DNA from: SAR324 cluster bacterium
GTDB lineage: Bacteria > SAR324 > NAC60-12
Length of the DNA: 64,000 nt
Direction: 5' to 3'
NCBI GenBank assembly: GCA_015232315.1
Contig: JADFZZ010000002.1
Span: 1-64,000 of the forward strand
This document shows, piece after piece, positions 51,206 through 59,272 of the stretch (the first letter of the stretch is position 1; every line of letters begins with the position of its first letter). Made by a program: the position numbers and the translations under genes. The notes beneath the pieces were generated by a model that saw only the letters and a list, made by a program, of their open reading frames with translations, did no database searches and was not told the DNA's origin.

Positions 51206-52362
51206 CGTGTTCCTGGTGATTCCGGAATAGTGATTAAAAACCGCGTGCCATGCTCACGCTGAAGTTCGATGGTTCCATTCAGTTGTTCTTCGACAATCCC
51301 TGTGACCAATTGAAGTCCCAGCGAAGAGGTCTTTCTAAAATCCAGATGCTCCGGAAAACCTGCGCCATCGTCCTGAATGATCAACAATCGACGCGGATGC
51401 TCCTCATTGAATTCAATTTGAATTGTTCCGCTCTTTTTACCGGGAAAAGCATGTTTGATGGCGTTGGACACCAGTTCATTGAGAATCAGACCAATCGGAA
51501 TGGATTCGTCCAGATGCAGAGTGACATCATGGATTTTTATTTCAAACACAATTTTATTCGGATCCAGTTGGTAACCGGAGGACAAGCCATGGATCAGTTT
51601 TTGTACATAAGATTCCAGATCAATGGTGGAAAGGGATTCGGAACTGTAAAGCCGTTCATGAACCAGCGCCATGGCACTGATTCGGTCCTGACTGGCCTGA
51701 AGCACCTTGACGTAGTCCGGATCTTTCAGGGACATGGCTTGCAAACGAATGAGACTGGAAACCACCTGAAGATTGTTTTTCACACGATGATGCACTTCCT
51801 GCAACAACACTTCTTTTTCGCGCAGAGACACTGTCAATTGATGATTGATCTGTTCCAGTTCTGTTTTGGTGTGTTCCAACGTGCGGTTGGTTTCTTCGTA
51901 TTGTTTGGCCTTGTCAGTGGTAAGGGTCAGTTTTTCTGTCAAAATCACAGAAAAGAGCCGATAAAAAAGCTGCTCCATGCTTTCTGTGTGTGATAACTGC
52001 AAATGGAGATCTTTGGCCGAGAGACTCAAAACCTCCACGGGTGTTTCGGTGACAACCGCCGCTGAGGTTGGATTGGAACTGATAACACTCATTTCGCCAA
52101 AGATATCCCCGGTGCGATGCAATTCCAGAATCCGTTCGCCATGGGTGTAAACACCGACTTTCCCATGAATAAGCAGAAATACACGGTCATTGAACTGACC
52201 TTCCTGCAGGATGGTTTCATCCTGATTGTATTCATGGACCGTTGTCAGTTGAAGCAATTGTTCCAGCGAAGAATCCGGCAGTGTTTTGAAAAACGGAGAA
52301 GCTTTCAAATATTGAATGATCTGCCGGTTTTCTTCAAAAATAGGTTGATTTCGGGTTGTCAT
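51202..52362 (-). CDS. Histidine kinase with cyclic-nucleotide-binding domain
   Basis: The 386-residue cytoplasmic kinase has a cNMP-binding/Crp-like domain (about 20-140; DRVFLLIHGKVGVYTHGE, GDIFGEMSVIS), a coiled coil, a HisKA_2 domain with the H box EVHHRVKNNLQVVSSL and an ATPase domain (LNELVSNAIKHAFPG, DDGAGFP, SSLGLQLV). The kinase class is that of light- and stress-sensing HWE/HisKA_2 enzymes. ATG 52362 is preferred to an upstream TTG. gpsA lies 13 bases upstream on the same strand, so the whole set may be one transcript. Confidence 0.9.
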   Translation of the reverse strand: MTTRNQPIFEENRQIIQYLKASPFFKTLPDSSLEQLLQLTTVHEYNQDETILQEGQFNDRVFLLIHGKVGVYTHGERILELHRTGDIFGEMSVISSNPTSAAVVTETPVEVLSLSAKDLHLQLSHTESMEQLFYRLFSVILTEKLTLTTDKAKQYEETNRTLEHTKTELEQINHQLTVSLREKEVLLQEVHHRVKNNLQVVSSLIRLQAMSLKDPDYVKVLQASQDRISAMALVHERLYSSESLSTIDLESYVQKLIHGLSSGYQLDPNKIVFEIKIHDVTLHLDESIPIGLILNELVSNAIKHAFPGKKSGTIQIEFNEEHPRRLLIIQDDGAGFPEHLDFRKTSSLGLQLVTGIVEEQLNGTIELQREHGTRFLITIPESPGTR

Positions 52363-52375
52363 GAGCAAGGGTCTG

Positions 52376-53395
52376 TCACGAATTTATCTGTTCAAATTCA
52401 CGTGAAGGCAATTCACGTTCCAGCAGTCGTTGGAGCGCATGCCGGGGAGTGAGGCCTTCATACAAAATATCATACACGGCTGACGATATGGGCATATCCA
52501 CCTGATATTTTTCAGCAAGCCCCTTGATGGATTTGGCATTCACCACCCCTTCGGCCACCGACCTTTTTTTTGACATATATTCTTCCAGCGATTGTCCACT
52601 GCCAAGAGCGTGGCCCAGCGAATAATTTCTGGAAAGGGTTCCGGTAGCGGTTAGCACCAGATCTCCCAGTCCGGACATGCCCGCAAAGGTTTCCAGCTTT
52701 CCACCAAGCACAAGTCCCAGACGATTCATTTCAGCCAAGCCACGACAGATCATGGCAGAACGGGCACTCAATCCGAGTCCCATGCCATCTGAAATTCCAG
52801 TAGCAATGGCAATCACGTTTTTAACGGTTCCGCCAATTTGAACGCCAGCCAGATCGTCGCTCAGATACACCCGGAAATGAGGTACTTTGAGGATCTGCTG
52901 GAGACTTTTGGCGATTTCCTCATTTTTACAGGCCAGCACCGCACCAGTCGGCATCCCCCTGGCGACATCCTCCGCAAAAGTCGGGCCTGACAACACTGAA
53001 ACCGTGGGAATATGTTCCAACTCCTGAGCATACACATCACTCATCAACGACAGCGTTGAAAGTTCCACGCCTTTGCTGACAATGATGATGACATGATCCT
53101 TCCTGATTTGAGGACGCAACTGCCGGGCAATGGTCCGTGCCACATGGGAAGGTGGCGATGAAATAAGGAATTGATGATTTTTAACCACATGAGCCATGTC
53201 ATTGGAGGCTTTGAGCGATTCCGGTAAAGGAATTCCCGGTAAAAAAACAGTATTTTCATGTTTCTGGTTGATGGCATCAACGGTTTCTTTTTCATAGGCC
53301 CACAAGGTGACATCATACCCTTTGTTTGCCATGAGAGAGGCCAGTGCGGTTCCCCATGCGCCACCGCCAATCACGCCTATTTTTTCAATATCCAT
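52376..53395 (-). CDS. gpsA: NAD(P)-dependent glycerol-3-phosphate dehydrogenase
   Basis: GpsA reduces dihydroxyacetone phosphate to sn-glycerol-3-phosphate for phospholipid synthesis. The 339-residue protein has the dinucleotide motif IGGGAWGTALA, the catalytic lysine region GGTVKNVIAIATGI and the conserved segment GLGDLVLTATGTLSRN. Length and spacing are normal. It is the first gene of a minus-strand run with the two-component system. Confidence 0.96.
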   Translation of the reverse strand: MDIEKIGVIGGGAWGTALASLMANKGYDVTLWAYEKETVDAINQKHENTVFLPGIPLPESLKASNDMAHVVKNHQFLISSPPSHVARTIARQLRPQIRKDHVIIIVSKGVELSTLSLMSDVYAQELEHIPTVSVLSGPTFAEDVARGMPTGAVLACKNEEIAKSLQQILKVPHFRVYLSDDLAGVQIGGTVKNVIAIATGISDGMGLGLSARSAMICRGLAEMNRLGLVLGGKLETFAGMSGLGDLVLTATGTLSRNYSLGHALGSGQSLEEYMSKKRSVAEGVVNAKSIKGLAEKYQVDMPISSAVYDILYEGLTPRHALQRLLERELPSREFEQINS

Positions 53396-53439
53396 ATATT
53401 TCTCCTGTTTGAGATTCCGGAAACTTGTACTGTTTCATC

Positions 53440-53630
53440 ACCTATACTCAAGAGTGATAAGTTTTCAGTTATCAGCCGTCAGCTTTTAGTAAGTCATTGA
53501 AATTAAAAGTTTCCTGAATATCAAATTTTCAAAGAAACTTTTAGGCTTATACAAAAATTATAATAATTTCAATCGGTTCAAAAAAAACTGAAAACTGAAA
53601 GCTGAGAACTTACCACTGTCGAGACCTATA
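53440..53630. repeat. Scattered inverted repeats of the ctgaaaactgaaagctga type
   Basis: Left side: agttttcagttatcag and cagcttttag (53458-53490). Right side: ctgaaaactgaaagctgagaac (53588-53609). They are roughly inverted across about 100 bases. A related phrase (cagcttttagtattcagcg) occurs near 5710. They lie in the 382-base gap between gpsA and the GTPase gene, where I see no gene. Confidence 0.55.
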
Positions 53631-53777
53631 GAGCATATTTCATGAATGATTTTCAAAAACAAGAGAGCATGACCGTTATAAGAGATTTCTTATTGAGTTA
53701 GAGCGACTCAGGAAGACGAATCATTTAATTTAGAAGTGGTGTCATCTCGACCAAATGGAGAAATATAGACAAATATT

Positions 53778-54656
53778 TCATGAAGGAAGATCAAAAGTAA
53801 CACGTCCCAGGCGGCCTTCACGGAAATCTCTCAACAGTAATTGGCAGATCCTTTGGGTGTCCACGCCCCCTCCGGCAGTGAGGCATCCGCGTTTTTGCGC
53901 GATCATCAGCAAGGACTGTTCGAACGAGGTGCCTTTGAGTTTTTCGGGAAGTTCATAGGAGGTTTCCAGTCGTTCAGGCAGGTGCTCCAGATAATAATTG
54001 AGCAGATACCGGGTTATTTTCTCAATCCCCACCACGTCATCCTTGATGGAACCTGTGACTGCCAGCCTGAAGCCTTCTTCTTCCGTATCAAATTTGGGCC
54101 AGAGGATTCCGGGTGTATCAAGCAACTCAATGTTTTCATCGATTTTTACCCATTGCTGCTGTCTTGTCACACCGGGCATGGGGCCGGTGCCTGCCGCTTT
54201 TTTTCTGACCAGTTTATTGATCAGGCTCGATTTTCCTACATTTGGAATGCCAATCACCATCAACCGCATCATCGGCGGACGAATGCCCTTGCTCCGGTAA
54301 CGATCCCATTTGGCCTTGACCAGTTGACGAGCGAGAGGAATTATTTTTTTGACATTGAGATTGTCTTTGACATCAATAAACAGGTGGAATACCTGTTCAC
54401 TGTCAAATATCTGTTTCCATTGTTCTGTGACTTCAGGATCAGCCAGTCCGGTTTTATTAAACAGCACAATCCTGTTTTTCTGATGAAGGGCCTGGGCAAA
54501 TTCGGGATTGACAGAGCATCTGGGAATTCTGGCATCGCGCACTTCCAGAACCACATCCACCAGTCGGATTTTTGCCATGAATTCTTTTTTGGCTTTGACC
54601 ATGTGGCCTGGATACCATTGAATGTCATGCGATTGCTCAGGGGACGATGTTTGCAT
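53778..54656 (-). CDS. rbgA: Ribosome biogenesis GTPase RbgA/YlqF
   Basis: The 292-residue circularly permuted GTPase acts in late 50S assembly. Motif order is G4 then G1 then G3: FNKTGLADPE, GIPNVGKSSL and DTPGILWPK. The C-terminal RNA-binding region has GCLTAGGGVDTQR. The G4 motif reads NKTG rather than the usual NKxD, which removes the aspartate that normally reads guanine. The next residues (LADPEV) match the family well, so this is a point-level oddity. The gene stands alone. Confidence 0.9.
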   Translation of the reverse strand: MQTSSPEQSHDIQWYPGHMVKAKKEFMAKIRLVDVVLEVRDARIPRCSVNPEFAQALHQKNRIVLFNKTGLADPEVTEQWKQIFDSEQVFHLFIDVKDNLNVKKIIPLARQLVKAKWDRYRSKGIRPPMMRLMVIGIPNVGKSSLINKLVRKKAAGTGPMPGVTRQQQWVKIDENIELLDTPGILWPKFDTEEEGFRLAVTGSIKDDVVGIEKITRYLLNYYLEHLPERLETSYELPEKLKGTSFEQSLLMIAQKRGCLTAGGGVDTQRICQLLLRDFREGRLGRVTFDLPS

Positions 54657-54786
54657 ATTGTTCTCAAAATGAAGGTTCCGGGAATTCTTCCGAAAATGCG
54701 TATCCGCGTCATTTTCGGGAGCATTCCCTATAATCAGTCTGGATTAAAACCTCAAACCTCTTTTGAATCACTATCCGAGACAAGGA

Positions 54787-55410
54787 ATGCCTGAAACCTA
54801 TATTTCACGAATCCGCAAGGAAGATATTGAACAGTTTCCGTTAGCCGAGTATCAGGGCAACATTGAGTTGGTAGACTCGTATGAAAAACTTGAGGCAGCC
54901 CTTGAGGATTGCTTCAAAACACCAGTGCTGGGCTTTGACACTGAAACACGACCGGCCTTTCAGAAAGGGGTGCAATATCCTGTATCGCTCATCCAGTTGG
55001 CCACCGAAAACACGGTCTATTTGATCCGCCTCAATATGATTGAAATCACAGAAGCACTGAGTCAACTCCTGTCGGATGAAAATATTGTGAAAGCCGGCGT
55101 CGCTTTGCACCAGGACCTTCAGGGATTGAATGCCCTGAAACCGTTTCGCCCCGGAGGCTTCGCGGATCTAAGTCACATGGCTCGTGAGCGCCAGATTGAA
55201 ACGTTGGGCTTGCGCAGTCTGGCGGCAATTGTATTGGGGGTCCGTATTTCCAAACGAGCCAAGCTTTCAAATTGGGCCAAACCGGAACTTACAGAGGAAC
55301 AAATTGTTTATGCGGCGACCGATGCCTGGATCAGTCGTGAAATATATCTTGGTTTTATCGGAAATCCGGAGGATCCGGTTTCAGTCGCCAAAGAAACGTT
55401 GAAATCCTGA
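54787..55410 (+). CDS. RNase D-like 3'-5' exonuclease
   Basis: The 207-residue protein is a single DEDDy exonuclease domain: FDTETRPAF (Exo I), ALHQDLQGL (Exo II) and YAATDAWISREIY (Exo III with Tyr and Asp). It lacks the HRDC domains of full RNase D, so it resembles the short Rrp6/WRN-exonuclease type. ATG 54787 is my start. An in-frame TTG lies 24 bases upstream. Substrate is probably structured RNA. Confidence 0.88.
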   Translation: MPETYISRIRKEDIEQFPLAEYQGNIELVDSYEKLEAALEDCFKTPVLGFDTETRPAFQKGVQYPVSLIQLATENTVYLIRLNMIEITEALSQLLSDENIVKAGVALHQDLQGLNALKPFRPGGFADLSHMARERQIETLGLRSLAAIVLGVRISKRAKLSNWAKPELTEEQIVYAATDAWISREIYLGFIGNPEDPVSVAKETLKS

Positions 55411-55636
55411 GTGAGCCTTAAATAACTCAGGAATTTTGCGGAAATTTTTTGTTTTCCTTCATATCTCGATGATTTATTCCATTTGTAATTATAGTCACTT
55501 GGGTTTCTTTCATCCCCGATTTCTCACAACGCGTCACGCTTGCGTTAAAATGATATTTGAAAAACACAGAGTCCATGTGTTATGGAACTAGCAGAATGAT
55601 GTTTGATCCACTTGAATTTTTATCAGGAGAACTGTT

Positions 55637-56977
55637 GTGAACGTAATTTTGTGTGGGTGCGGCGCTGTCGGCATGTATCTTCTGTCCGAGTTGACCAAGA
55701 TCAATGCGCAGATTCTGGTGATTGAATCCGATCCGGCTGTTGGTGAAGAGGTCCGGGACAATTTTGATGTCATGGTGATCAATGAATCCGCACTATCCTG
55801 TCATGCCTATGAAATGGCCAGCACCATTGCCAATGACCTGTTTATCGCGGTGCTCGGTAACGACGCGGAAAATCTGGTAGCCTGCATGATGGCAAAAAAA
55901 TATGGCATCAAGCGGACCATTGCCCGGATCGGATCCAACAAATTTTTCAAAACCCAGGAAGGCTCCTACGATAATTTTCTGGGAGTCGATATGGTGATTT
56001 CTCCCGAAAGTCTCACCGCTCAGGAAATCAACCGGCTCATCCGCAGTTACGGTGCCCTTTCGGTCTATCAGTTTGCCGGTGGAAAAGTGGAAGCCGCACG
56101 CATGAAACTGTCGGCCGGGTCTTCATGGATCGGTTATGCCATTCAGGATATCAAACTGCCGAAAGACATCATGATCGGCGCCGTCATCGAAAAAGGCGCT
56201 TTTCAAATGGCACGGGGTGGAACCATGATCCGCCAGGACAGTGAGCTCATGCTGATTGGTTTGTCTGAAAGCATCCACAAGCATGTGATGGAACACGGTC
56301 ATCTGGTCAAGGAACATCGGGACAAAATCTTTTTTGGCGGACTGAGCCCCAGTAGTCGGATGACCTTGGGACTCATGGAGAACCTGCATTCAAAAATTCA
56401 GATCATCGAGCAGTCACGATCTGTCTGTGAAAGCCTGGCTGAGGAATTCCCCCAGATTTCTGTCATCCAGGGAGACAGCACCAATTCCAGAAAACTTCAG
56501 GAGGAAAACATTGATCTATGCCGCACTTTTCTGGCGTGCAGTCCCGATGATTCGCTCAACCTGACCATGTCGCTGGTCGCCAAACAACAGCATATAGACC
56601 ATATCATCGCGTTGGTGCGTGATGTGAACCGACTCTCAATTTTTGAACAACTGGAAATCAATCGTCTGATTTGTCCCAACAAGTTGACTGGTGATGAAAT
56701 CATGCGTTTTGTTCAGGGAGAACTTTATAAGGGCTTACGGATTCTGGAGAATGGCGCCGCGGAATTATTTGAGGTCGTTTTGCCTGAAAACGCGCCTATT
56801 ACCCAATCGCCTCTACGTGAAATCATCATGCCGGTAGGGGCCTTGATTGGCGGCGTGAAACGCGATGATCAGGTGTTCATGCCTCATGGTGACAATCAGT
56901 TACGCGCAGGCGATCATGTCGTGGTCATGGTCACGACCCGTGTTAAAAAAGCAATGCAACGATTATTGGGATTATGA
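55637..56977 (+). CDS. trkA: Trk potassium uptake regulatory subunit TrkA
   Basis: This 446-residue protein is a cytoplasmic ring subunit that gates TrkH through NAD(H) and ATP binding. It has two RCK-N/RCK-C units: VILCGCGAVGMYLLSEL with AxVG...VVIESD-type ending near residue 30, and a second, weaker Rossmann start at FGGLSPSSRMTLGL. The RCK-C parts are visible at SWIGYAIQDIKLP and SPLREIIMPVGALIGG. The start is GTG 55637 behind caggaga. The stop overlaps trkH by 4 bases. Confidence 0.93.
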   Translation: MNVILCGCGAVGMYLLSELTKINAQILVIESDPAVGEEVRDNFDVMVINESALSCHAYEMASTIANDLFIAVLGNDAENLVACMMAKKYGIKRTIARIGSNKFFKTQEGSYDNFLGVDMVISPESLTAQEINRLIRSYGALSVYQFAGGKVEAARMKLSAGSSWIGYAIQDIKLPKDIMIGAVIEKGAFQMARGGTMIRQDSELMLIGLSESIHKHVMEHGHLVKEHRDKIFFGGLSPSSRMTLGLMENLHSKIQIIEQSRSVCESLAEEFPQISVIQGDSTNSRKLQEENIDLCRTFLACSPDDSLNLTMSLVAKQQHIDHIIALVRDVNRLSIFEQLEINRLICPNKLTGDEIMRFVQGELYKGLRILENGAAELFEVVLPENAPITQSPLREIIMPVGALIGGVKRDDQVFMPHGDNQLRAGDHVVVMVTTRVKKAMQRLLGL

Positions 56978-58413
56978 CATTTAAAGTATTTTTTAGTATT
57001 TGTGGCACATTACACTTGTTGCTGGCCCTTCTGTTATTACCGCCATTGATCTGGTGCTGGGATCAACAACTGGGCAAACACTTTATCTTTACCTCCATCG
57101 CAACAGCCTTGATTGGCATAGTTTTCCGCAGAATTGGCAAAGGCGCTCCCAAAATTCTGATGCCCCGAGACGCCCTGGCGATTGTCGCTTATTCGTGGTT
57201 TGCTCTTTCCATGGTTGGCGCCCTCCCTTATTGGGAAAGCCATGCCATCCCCAGTTTTGCTGATGCATGGTTCGAATCCGTGTCAGGCTTCACGACCACC
57301 GGTTCCACTATTTTGTCTGACATCGAAGGTCTACCGCAAGGATTGCATTTCTGGCGAACCTTGACTCACTGGATTGGCGGGTTGGGTGTTGTTGTGTTGT
57401 TCGTGAGCGTTTTTCCTGCCTTGGGCGTTGGTGGAAAAAACCTGTTCAAAATGGAAGTTCCGGGGCCAATCACTGAATCTGTAACCCCCAAAATCAAGGA
57501 TACCTCACGTAATTTGTGGTACACGTATCTTTTGTTGACCGCTGTGGAAGCCCTTCTGTTGTGGTTCAGCGGCATGTCCTGGTTTGATGCGCTCACCCAT
57601 AGTTTTGCGACCATGGCGACTGGAGGATTTTCCACAAAAAATGCCAGTATCGCCTATTTCAACTCTCCCACCATTGAATGGATTATTATTGTGTTCATGT
57701 TTCTGGCTGGAGCCAATTTCGGTTTATACTACATGCTCACAAAAAAGCAGTGGCGTAGTGTGTTGAAAGACGCTGAGCTTAGGTTTTACGCGATTCTGAC
57801 ACTGCTGTCCGCCGGGTTCATCGCGTTGATGCTGTTTCTGGAAAAAGGCTATGATGCCCATCGAGCCATTCGATCAGCTCTTTTTCAGGTCATCGCACTG
57901 ATCACAACCACTGGGTTTGCCTCCGATGATTATGAGTTATACCCGATCGCGACTCATCTGGTGCTGTTTTTTCTGTTATTCACTGGAGGGTGTGCCGGTT
58001 CAACAGCAGGCGGCATCAAACTGTTCCGTATCGTTCTGATTGGAAAAACTCTGTTTCATGAACTGGAACTCAGTTTCCGCCCATCCCTGGTGAGCAAAAT
58101 ACGCGTGGGTAACACCATTATTTCCAATGACCTGATTCGTACTGTTCTGGCGTTTGTCGGTGTTTATTTCGCGTTTATCACGTTCGGAGCCTTATGCCTC
58201 GGGCTGGAAGGACACGACATGCTGACATCCATGACAGCCGCCATGACCGCAGTCGGTAATGTCGGGCCGGGATTTGGAACCATTGGTCCGACAGAAAATT
58301 TTGCCCATTTCAGTTCACCTGCCAAAATTTTACTTGCGTTTCTTATGCTACTGGGACGTCTTGAATTTTTTACTCTTCTGGGATTGCTCCACTGGAAGTT
58401 TTGGAAACGTTAA
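56974..58413 (+). CDS. trkH: Trk potassium uptake channel subunit TrkH
   Basis: The 479-residue membrane protein has four pore loops with the filter residues SGFTTTGST, MATGGFST, ITTTGFASDD and GNVGPGFG. TrkH moves potassium into the cell driven by the membrane potential and is gated by TrkA. It overlaps trkA by 4 bases, and the next gene starts after 23 bases, pointing to an operon that extends beyond the usual trkAH pair. Confidence 0.95.
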   Translation: MTFKVFFSICGTLHLLLALLLLPPLIWCWDQQLGKHFIFTSIATALIGIVFRRIGKGAPKILMPRDALAIVAYSWFALSMVGALPYWESHAIPSFADAWFESVSGFTTTGSTILSDIEGLPQGLHFWRTLTHWIGGLGVVVLFVSVFPALGVGGKNLFKMEVPGPITESVTPKIKDTSRNLWYTYLLLTAVEALLLWFSGMSWFDALTHSFATMATGGFSTKNASIAYFNSPTIEWIIIVFMFLAGANFGLYYMLTKKQWRSVLKDAELRFYAILTLLSAGFIALMLFLEKGYDAHRAIRSALFQVIALITTTGFASDDYELYPIATHLVLFFLLFTGGCAGSTAGGIKLFRIVLIGKTLFHELELSFRPSLVSKIRVGNTIISNDLIRTVLAFVGVYFAFITFGALCLGLEGHDMLTSMTAAMTAVGNVGPGFGTIGPTENFAHFSSPAKILLAFLMLLGRLEFFTLLGLLHWKFWKR

Positions 58414-58436
58414 TTCTTAAGCCTCAGTGAGGAATC

Positions 58437-59237
58437 ATGGCCCTGAGTGCCGCCAATTTAATCAATAGCATTTATAACGACCGTGTGCTTCTGCTCGAAG
58501 GCAATGAAGTCATGCGACGTTTTTATGAAGAACATCTTGAATTTTCAGGCTTTGAGGTTCACTGCGCGACCACGCAAGAGGAGGCTTATAATATTCTGGA
58601 GTATGTGCCAGTCAACCTGATTGTATGCAACGAATATCTGGAATCACGCAATAACATTCCATTTATTGTCCGATTGAGAAAAAAACATAATTCCAGCAAT
58701 ATTCTGATTTTAACCAGCAATGAAGACCGTGTCTGGGAACTCCTTCCTGAGGACCCCTATATCCAGACGTTTCCTGTTCCGGAAAATATTGATGAATTTC
58801 TTAAAGGCGATATCAACCAGTTCGTGTCGCTGGTCGCCATGTCACTGGTGGAACGAACAGGTATTCTGCTGGTAAACGACAATAGCAATGAACGAATGGA
58901 AATAGAAAACATTCTGATCAGTAATAATTACAGGATTTGTAGTGTGAACAGTGGCCAGGAAGGCTTATCCATGATTCAGCGGGCTTTGCGGACGCGATAT
59001 CAGATTCATCTGACGATTCTGGACATTTTTAATCGGTATTATCCCGGATTGAGGTTTCTGGAAGACCTTTCACGGGATTATCCTGAGTTGCCTATTATCC
59101 TGCTGACTTCTGTCGAAGTTTCACAAGAAAAACTGGACCGGATTCATCAGCATAACAATGTCAAAGTTCTTCTGAAAAAAGACATTTCAGCAATGTTGCT
59201 TCCGCATATCCGAACACTGCTGTCCGGGTCCGTATGA
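58437..59237 (+). CDS. Tandem degenerate receiver-domain protein
   Basis: The 266-residue protein has two CheY-like domains (about 12-130 and 138-262). The first has lost the acidic pair (LLLEGNEVM) and has Asn at the phospho-acceptor position (LIVCNEYL). The second keeps part of the acidic pocket (LVNDNSNERM) and an Asp in TILDIFNRYYPG, but its lysine end is KVLLKKDI. It may bind partners constitutively, or only domain 2 may be phosphorylated. It starts after a good gaggaatc site, 23 bases past trkH. Confidence 0.75.
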   Translation: MALSAANLINSIYNDRVLLLEGNEVMRRFYEEHLEFSGFEVHCATTQEEAYNILEYVPVNLIVCNEYLESRNNIPFIVRLRKKHNSSNILILTSNEDRVWELLPEDPYIQTFPVPENIDEFLKGDINQFVSLVAMSLVERTGILLVNDNSNERMEIENILISNNYRICSVNSGQEGLSMIQRALRTRYQIHLTILDIFNRYYPGLRFLEDLSRDYPELPIILLTSVEVSQEKLDRIHQHNNVKVLLKKDISAMLLPHIRTLLSGSV

Positions 59238-59272
59238 CCCATAGATACCATTTCACAAGGGGAGAATAATCC

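Noticed and set aside
57265-57285. ggttcgaatcc, like a tRNA T-loop
   Set aside because: It lies inside the trkH reading frame and has no surrounding cloverleaf.
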